From contig NC_080180.1 of NCBI RefSeq assembly GCF_950295315.1, forward strand, positions 67,718,022 through 67,782,021: a DNA stretch of 64,000 nt. The letters are read 5' to 3'. The notes under the pieces are model-generated. The model had not been told where the DNA came from. It did not search any database and worked only from the letters and a program-made list of their open reading frames with translations. This stretch comes from Erinaceus europaeus (taxonomy: Eukaryota > Chordata > Mammalia > Eulipotyphla > Erinaceidae). Of the stretch, positions 56,996 through 64,000 are shown piece by piece; position 1 is the first letter of the stretch, and every line of letters begins with the position of its first letter. A program made the position numbers and the translations under genes.

Positions 56996-58330
56996 CCCAT
57001 CCACAGAATAGGAGCAGTGATCTTCTAGAGATCCTCTATCAGAGCACAGGCAGTGTTGCAAGGGCAGTCCTCAGATAGAAGCCCATAGCTGGCCTGAGAG
57101 CAGCCGTTTGGGAGCTCAACTGTGTTCTGCTGTGTGGCCACAAGGTGGCAGGAAACACTAGTTCTGTGTAGGCATTTTATGAGATGAACTTTAAGCTGTG
57201 TCTACTAAACTCTCTTCACTACAGCCCAACACCCAAGAAGATGCATTTTCTACTTTTTACTTTGTGCATCACACTATGTGCCCTTAGCCAGCTGCACCAG
57301 TGCCCCACTCCCTAAAGTTCCAGTCTTATATGGAGAAGTTTAAGTAATATTTAATTTATATTAAGGAGAGCAAATCTGAGAGAGAATTATGATATGATAG
57401 AGACAAAGGCAGACCAGATACTGCTTAGCTCTCTCTGATAAATCTGGAAATTGAAATAGTTTCTTTACAGTCTCAGGCACATGTTAGTGATTGGGTTTAT
57501 AAAGTTTATTCTCTTTAAAATATTTATTTTCATTGTGTCAAGACAGATCTAGAAAGTATAGGGTGAGACAGAGCAGTAGACAGAAACTCCTGCAGCCCTA
57601 TTTACCACCTATAGTTTTTCCTGAGCTAGGTGGAGACCAAGGTCTTCAACCTAGGTCTTTGTGCACTGTAGTGCATTCACTCTGATTACCCCAGCAATGA
57701 GAGCCCAGTTGCCTGTTCTGGGGAGGAGTGCCTTTGAAAGTTATCCTATCAGGGTCTAGCAGAAGTGCCTTGGAGGTGGGCCACATTGATGCTGTCCAAT
57801 CAATAACTGGTTGGGCTTGTGAGTGGAGCCCCAGAGGGAACGATGACCTTCCTGGGCATGCCTTAAGAATTGGCCTGTTAGAGGGCAGTCCTCTGAAAGT
57901 GACCTAGCAATGGGAGCCTAGAAATGGGGTTGTTGAGACTTGTCTATATATCCATCCCAATCAGATTTGAGCAGAAGTGCCATATGGGCGGTCTTTAAGA
58001 GATTGTCCATTGACCATGCATGGAGGGCCAGGTTTTCAGTTCTCAAGACCACTGGCCAATCACTCTCCCTTGGCACTGATCCTCTTGGGCATGTTCAAGG
58101 ACACTGGCCAGTGAGATTTCTGACAGGCATTCTAGGCATATGCTGAGCCTCTGACCTAGCAGAGCCTGGGCAGTTAACTGTGGGTGGGTGTTCTGAAGGA
58201 TGGCCATGAATGGAAGCCCAGAGGTGGCTTTTCTTGAGTATGCTTCCTTTAAGTGCAAATCAGAGTCCAGCCAAGGGCACTCAAGGCCAGTTCTTGGAGA
58301 TGCTGTCCACTGCGGTGGGGAGGCTCCATA
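56996..58330 (+). repeat. 1.3-kb tandem unit T1
   Basis: First of a tandem series starting at the 'cacagaataggagcagtg' block. Order: CTCF-like site, short spacer, decayed SINEs (57180-57330, 57500-57690), CCAAT array (57690-58200), terminal segment. Confidence 0.85.
57138..57153 (+). promoter_or_regulatory. CTCF-like motif in T1
   Basis: CCACAAGGTGGCAGGA, preceded by GG rather than GT. Confidence 0.45.
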
Positions 58331-59630
58331 CCCCATCCACAGAATAGGAGCAGTGATTTTAGAGATCCTCTATCATAGCACAGGCAGTGTTGCAAGGGCA
58401 GTCCTCACATAGCCCGTGGTAGGCCTGAGAGCAGTTGAATGGGAGCTCAACTGTGTTCTGCTGTGTGGCCACAAGGTGGCAGGAAACACTAGTTCTGTGT
58501 AGGCATTTTATGAGATGAACTTTAAGCTGTGTCTACTAAACCCTCTTCACTACAGCCCAACACCCAAGAAGATGCATTTTCTACTTTTTACTTTGTGCAT
58601 CACACTATGTGCCCTTAGCCAGGTGCACCAGTGCCCCACTCCCTAAAGTTCCAGTCTTATATGGAGACGTTTAAGTAATTAATTTATACTAAGGAGAGCA
58701 AATCTGAGAGTGAATTATGATATGATAGAGACAAAGACAGACCGGATACTGCTCAGCTCTCTGATAAATCTGGAAATTGAAATAGTTTCTTTACAGTCTC
58801 AGGCACATGTTAGTGATTGCGTTTATAAAGTTTATTATCTTTAAAATATTTACTTTTATTGTGTCAAGACAGATCTAGAAAGTATAGGGTGAGACAGAGC
58901 AGTAGACAGAAACTCCTGCAGCCCTATTTACCATCTATAGTTTTTCCTGAGCTAGGTGGAGACCAGGGTCTTCAACCTAGGTCTTTGTGAAATGTAGTGC
59001 GTTCACTCTGATTACCCCAGCAATGAGAGCCCAGTTGCCTGTTCTGGGGAGGAGTGCCTTTGAAAGTTATCCTATCAGGGTCTAGCAGAAGTGCCTTGGA
59101 GGTGGTCCACATTGCTGTCCAATGAATAACTGGTTGAACTTGTGATTGGAGCCCCAGAGGGAATTATGACCTTCCTGGGCATGCCTTAAGAATTGGCCTG
59201 TTAGAGGACAGTCTTCTGAAAGTGACCTAGCAATGGGAGCCTAGAAATGGGGTTGTTGGGACTTGTCTATATATCCATCCCAATCAGATTTGAGCAGAAG
59301 TGCCATATGGGCGGTCTTTAAGAGGTGATCCATTGACCATGCATGGAGGGCCAGGTTTTCAGTTCTCAAGACCACTGGCAAATTCAGTGTCCAAGGACAC
59401 TGGCCAGTGAGATTTCTGGCAGGCATTCTAGGCATATGCTGAGCCTCTGACCTAGCAGAGCCTGGGCCGTTAACTGTGGGTAGGTGTTCTGAAGGATGGC
59501 CAGTAATGGAAGCCCAGAGTTGGCTTCTGTTGAGCATGCTTCCTCTAAGTGCAAATCAGAGTCCAGCCAAGGGCACTCAAGGCCAGGTCTTGGAGATGCT
59601 GTCCACTGCGGTGGGGAGGCTCCATACCCT
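58331..59630 (+). repeat. 1.3-kb tandem unit T2
   Basis: Second unit, very similar to T1, with the same internal SINE remnants, so the SINEs predate the tandem duplication. Confidence 0.85.
58469..58484 (+). promoter_or_regulatory. CTCF-like motif in T2
   Basis: CCACAAGGTGGCAGGA, identical to T1; 1331 bp downstream of it. Confidence 0.45.
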
Positions 59631-60335
59631 ATCCACAGAATCTGGGCAGTGATCTTTAAAGATCCTATATCAGAGCACAGGCAGTGTTGCAAGGGTAGTC
59701 CTCAGAGCAGCCCATGGCCGCCTGGGAGCAGCCGAATGGGAGCTCAATTGTGTTCTGCTGTGTGCCCACAAGGTGGCAGCAAACTGTAGTTCTTCATAGG
59801 CATTTTATGAAATGAACTTTAGGCTGAGTATTAATCCCTCTTCACTACAGCCCAACCCCCAAGATGCATTTTCTACTTTTTATCTAGTGCATCATACTAT
59901 GTGCCCTTAGCCAGGTGTACCAGTTCCCCACTCCCTAAAGTTCCATTCTTATAAGGAAAAGTTTATGTAATGTTTAATTTATATTAAGTAGAGAAAATTA
60001 GATAATTATGATTTGATAGAGACAAAGACAGACCAGATATTGCTCAGCTCTCTGATAATTCTGGAAATTAAACTAGTTTATTTACAGCCACAGGCACATA
60101 TTAGTGATTGTGTTTAAAAGCTTTATTGTCTTTAAGATATTTATTTTTATTGTGTCAAGACAGATCTAGCAAGTTTAGGGTGAGACAGTGAAGGAGACAA
60201 ACTCCTGCATCCCTATTTACCACCTATAACTATTCCTGAGCTAGGTAGAGACCAGGGTCTTCAAACTAGGTCTTTTTGTGCCCTTTAGTGTGTGCACTTA
60301 ACTGGGTGTTCCACTAACTGGTCTTTTGCCTGGTT
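59631..60335 (+). repeat. 1.3-kb tandem unit T3, truncated
   Basis: Third unit, cut off after the SINE remnants at about 60335; the array part is missing. Confidence 0.8.
59766..59781 (+). promoter_or_regulatory. CTCF-like motif in T3
   Basis: CCACAAGGTGGCAGCA, the exact family form; 1297 bp after T2's. Confidence 0.5.
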
Positions 60336-60370
60336 TTGAATACAAAGGAGATTCTTTTAATTCAGAGCCT

Positions 60371-60754
60371 TGGTGGTATGCTTTCAATTCTGCTTAGAAG
60401 ACGCTCTGTTTTGATGATCACGTTAGGTTCCTTTGTATTGCTTAACTCTGTGGTCTATTTACATGGTCATTGTTTTAATTGTTTTAATCCCTACTGGGTC
60501 ACGCTCTTTTTCCACTCAGCCCCCTCTTCTAGTCACACCCTGTTTTCCACCATTTAATCCCCCTGGTTTGCACTCTCTTCACTCCGCCCCCTCTCCTAGT
60601 CACATCCTGTTTTACACCCTACCACTATCTTCCTGGAGACTATAAATGTAGATGAATAAAGCCAACCTTGCATCCCTGCTTAGCCGTGAGTCCCTGGCCA
60701 TCTCTCTCCCACCCAAGAATCTAGCCCAGAATCTGGCACCTGAACAGGGACTGG
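60371..60754 (+). mobile_element. LTR-like insertion ending in a primer-binding-site-like sequence
   Basis: Inserted between an 8-bp direct repeat CAGAGCCT (60363-60370 and 60755-60762); the homologous site at 55120-55135 is uninterrupted. It begins TGGTGGTATGC, like the LTRs at 36170 and 48375. TATA-like CTATAAAT lies near 60640 and AATAAA near 60656-60661. An 18-nt stretch at 60734-60751 matches the tRNA-Lys3 primer-binding site at 16 of 18 positions (my recollection of that site). No internal genes or second LTR. Confidence 0.65.
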
Positions 60755-60770
60755 CAGAGCCTATTACTAC

Positions 60771-61057
60771 TTTTTTTTTTTTTAATATTTATTTTATTTT
60801 ATTTATTTATTTATTCCCTTTTGTTGCCCTTGTTGTTTTATTGTTGTTGTCGTTGTTGGATAGGACAGAGAGAAATGGAGAGAGGAGGGGAAGACAGAGA
60901 GGGGGAGAGAAAGATAGACACCTGCAGACCTGCTTCACCGCCTGTGAAGCGACTCCCCTGCAGGTGGGGAGCCGGGGTTCGAACCGGGATCCTTATGCCG
61001 GTCCTTGTGCTTTGCGCCACCTGTGCTTAACCCACTGCGCTACAGCCCGACTCCCCC
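60771..61057 (-). mobile_element. tRNA-derived SINE, best preserved copy
   Basis: The minus strand reads 'gggagtcgggctgtagcgca' at its head, with B-box-like GGTTCGAACC (60977-60986), body, and an A-rich tail. Flanked by direct repeats TATTACTAC (60762-60770 and 61058-61066). It looks young and close to a family consensus. Confidence 0.95.
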
Positions 61058-61616
61058 TATTACTACTTCTAAGTATCCTTCCTTACCCCTTTTTATCACT
61101 CAGATAAGTGGATATGTGTACACATAGAAGTGCACTAAGTTTCAGGTAGAAGTCCCTGATGGCCACATGCAGGGAGAAATCATGAGTGCTTTAGCAGGGC
61201 TGCAGATGTCTCTTTGTCTTATTCCTCACTTTCTCACTCTTCCCTCTCAATTCCTGTGTTTATCCTATAATCAATAAATTAAAACATGCAGTTGCACCCA
61301 ATGCACAGCACACTTACTCTCACGTGCCAATGAATAGATTTGAGTGTGAGAGAGGCAGACAGAAACAGAGAGAAGACTTCCCCAGCACAAAAGCCTGCCT
61401 GTCTTAGGGACTTGGCTTGAACCTGGGTTGTGCCATGCCAAAGCCAGTTCAGTCTGCAAAAGTGCTTTTGCATGTATGTCACATTGCATTCTGGATACTG
61501 GTCCTTCTCCAAAGCAATCTTCACCTTAGATCTTCCCATTCCCATGCTTTCTGTAATTTTCTTTGAAGACTGAATTGAGAGTGGCATGGGAAGTTTAGCT
61601 GCATTCTGCTGTGTGT

Positions 61617-61632
61617 CCACAAGGTGGCAGCA
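61617..61632 (+). promoter_or_regulatory. CTCF-like motif
   Basis: CCACAAGGTGGCAGCA, the exact family form. Confidence 0.5.
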
Positions 61633-61862
61633 AAGCACATCGTTTTGTGTATAGATTTTGTAGCATGAGCAGAGCTCAGACTTTTGCCCCATGCATGTTA
61701 AGGTTCGTATTGCATATAGGCTGCCCATGACATCTGTTATTTCCTCTTGTGTGTAGTGCTCCCCCATTTGGCTTTCCAAGGGGATGGTGCTTCTCTCTTT
61801 TTCTGGGAAGACTCCATTGAGAGCTTGTGAATTTCCATGCTCAGCTGCATTCTGTTGATTGT

Positions 61863-61878
61863 CCACAAGAGAGCAAAA
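61863..61878 (+). promoter_or_regulatory. Degenerate CTCF-like motif
   Basis: CCACAAGAGAGCAAAA; right half lost. Confidence 0.2.
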
Positions 61879-62935
61879 TAAGCACGAGACTCAGGCATAG
61901 GCCAAGTGCCCTAGAATCAATGGTGAAGGGGAGTGACAGCTGGGTTTCTGGGCATGCCAAAAGATCCAGGCCTATCAGAGAACAGGCACTGTCCAGAGGA
62001 GGTGCCTCAGAAAACAGTGCATCAATGAGAGCCCAGATAGGATCTGTGGGGGTTGTGTTTGGAGAAACAGGCCGGTCAGTGTACAGCAGAATGTCCTTGG
62101 GATGGACCTTAGAGTCATTGCCCAATGACTGTGAGTTGACGTCCCCTTGAGCATACCTCTAGACTGCTTGCCAAACAGATCAGGAGCAGTGACCTTCGGG
62201 GGCGTGGCCCAAGAGGTGGTCTATCAGCACAGGCAATGTTTTAATGGGTGGGCCTCAGAGAGCAGCCCACCAATGAAAGCCTGGTTGCCTGCTCTGGGGA
62301 GGAGTGCCTTTGAAAACCGTTCTATCAGGGTCCAGCGTAAGTGCCTTAGACGTGGCCACCTGGATGCTGTCCAATGAGAACCTAGGGTTGGTCTTTTTGA
62401 TGGATCCCCAGAGGGAGCCATGACCTTACTGGGCACATCTTAAGAACTGGCCTATTAGAGTGCAGTCCTCAGAAAGTGGCCTAGCAGTGGCAGCCTAGAA
62501 ATGGGGTTGTGGTGGCTTGTCTATGGAGCCAGCCCAATCAGATTCGAGCAGAAATGGCTTACCTGCAGTCTTTCAAAGGCTGTCCAGTGACCACGTGGGG
62601 GAGAATCAGGTAGGCGGTTCTCAAGACCACTGGCCAATCACTGACTTGCGGCATTGATCCTCCTGTGTGTGTCCAAGGACAGTGGCCAATGAGATTGCTT
62701 GCAGGCATTCTAGGCATGTCCTAATCTTCTCACCTATTAGATCCTGGGCAGTTAACTGGCTGGGCCTTCTGAAGGAAGCCCACTAATTGAAGCCCAGAGG
62801 TGTCCTTTGTGGAGCATGCTTCTTTTAACTGCAAATCATATTGCATCCCAGGACCCCGAAGGCCAGGCCTTGCAGATGCTGTCCACTTAGTTGGGGAGGT
62901 CTCCATGCGCCATTCTTGGCAATGGTTGGCAATCA

Positions 62936-64000
62936 CCCACAAGGGGTAGATACTTCTAAGTATCCTTCCTTATCTCTTTATTCTCTCAGATCAGTGAAAT
63001 AGCAGCTGACTTTCTCTGATGTTTCTCAAATTTGCTTCCCTGTTTGCTATTGGTATAAAAATAGATTCTAGACTAGATAAATTGTTTAGTAATATAGTGT
63101 CACATTTGATAAATGAACTAAAATGCCAAATTGGGGTAGTGGCTAGCTCTTAAACATGTAAATAATTAAAATAAAATTAAATGTGCCACATCAATATGAT
63201 GTTGGGGTGTATCCATTCATGTTTAGCACAGTAGGCTGTATAGATTCTGAGTCTGTGGCCACAAGTCTCTGAGCTCATAGTTCATGGTCATAGCTGATAA
63301 CATTCTGTGCTACATCTATTGTAGGATGAATGTTCCTAGAATTACAGAGTAGGATGACCCTGTACGAAAGGCAGAATTAGGTTTACAAAGTCATAGTTTG
63401 TTTACATAGTTTGTAAATGTACATCATTTTTGCTGCTATGAACAGCATTTTAATGAGGTCATTTGCCATAATTTTCATGCTTCTCACAATAAGAGTATAT
63501 ATTCTACAATTTGTTATAAGATGCCCCCTATTTTCTTCTGACTTTTGAGGGTTTCTTGATTCTTTATGTAACAAAATGTCTTAGCATAGTTGACTTTCTG
63601 TGACTTCTAATATCTATTCTTTTCACTGTAACTTAGTTTGTAGGCTTGTATGAATATTAGTTTCTTTGATAGCTGCACTTGCCTTATCGTACTGTTGAAG
63701 TCTTCCCAGGGCTATGTGGAATAGTTATGTTGATAAAGACTTTTGAGCTAAAGGTTGTAGATTTTTCACATTGAGTGCTGAATCTTGCCAACTGTTTTTT
63801 TTCAGTATGAATTGATATAACACTGTGAGCTCTGTCTTCTGGTTGGTGCATTGCACTACATAGACTTATTTGTGCATGCTTACTTGAGGTGTATTTCATT
63901 TTAGTATTTTCTTGGAAGATTGTCTTTATATCAAGTTTTATCATGGATTTATATGCCTAGATTTTCTCGAATCTTTGTGTTTCTGTTTTTTTGGTGACAT
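62936..64000. other. AT-rich DNA without recognised gene
   Basis: 63655-63800 matches 49070-49220. The remainder is AT-rich, with no recognised element and only short frames. Confidence 0.5.

Larger units (their letters stand above)
61280..62935 (+). repeat. Composite element E12
   Basis: Leader 61400-61610, CTCF-like sites at 61617 and 61863 (246 bp apart, second decayed), array 61970-62800 with CCAAT cores near 62120, 62268, 62370, 62633 and 62686, terminal segment to 62935. A 196-codon minus-strand frame (61279-61866) covers leader and spacer; see findings. Confidence 0.75.

Noticed and set aside
60960..61045. tRNA-like sequence with intact B box
   Set aside because: It is the head of a SINE with a body, A-rich tail and target duplications, so not a functional tRNA gene.

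Overview
The window is vertebrate, almost certainly mammalian, nuclear DNA made nearly entirely of repeats and local duplications. I find no protein-coding gene, rRNA, functional tRNA or CRISPR array that I can support. Organism: many copies of tRNA-derived SINEs, recognisable by a B-box-like 'ggttcgaacc', a conserved body ('cctgcagacctgcttcac' on one strand) and TTTATT/AATAAA tails, match what I remember of Erinaceidae (hedgehog) SINEs. The hedgehog call is inference from memory, not a search.

Layout. 1-15265 holds two adjacent copies (A, 1-7445; B, 7446-15265) of a segmental duplication of about 7.4-7.8 kb. 15266-20231 is a more diverged and rearranged third copy (C). Each full unit contains, in order: a 5' module with a CA microsatellite; two (A) or three (B) tandem 1-kb subrepeats ending in TA-rich tails; an old SINE zone; a TG microsatellite; a pair of CTCF-like motifs 247 bp apart; an array of CCAAT boxes alternating with GGGCG boxes about every 50 bp; and a 1.4-kb 3' module. 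Parts of the CTCF/CCAAT composite recur, inverted, at 20.2-21.8, 35.0-35.6 and 51.7-52.6 kb, and in forward orientation at 43.4, 47.1-49.1, 55.4-57.0, 57.0-60.3 (tandem) and 61.3-62.9 kb.

22-25.6 kb and 37.8-42.4 kb hold CpG-rich, promoter-like duplicons: one older copy (23.7-24.7 kb) and three tandem copies. Each has a CCAAT box next to GC boxes, and the three longer copies share a splice-donor-like GTGAGT. 29.7-34.1 kb is a degenerate CT-rich minisatellite of roughly 30-bp units (CTGACC/CTGTGC/CCTGCTCTG) with a higher-order block carrying YY1-like GCCATCTTG motifs. The rest is SINE-rich, AT-rich DNA.

Four LTR-type insertions are delimited by comparison with uninterrupted paralogous sites in the same window: 5238-5901 (+), 36170-36480 (+), 47941-48375 (-), and 60371-60754 (+), which ends in a primer-binding-site-like sequence. 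No retroviral gene remains.

No operon-like organisation exists. The strongest candidate for an undescribed system is the dispersed composite repeat: paired CTCF-like sites next to a helically phased CCAAT/GC-box array, amplified in both orientations. It could act as a boundary or bidirectional promoter macrosatellite. That function is inference; the motifs, spacing and copies are visible in the sequence.
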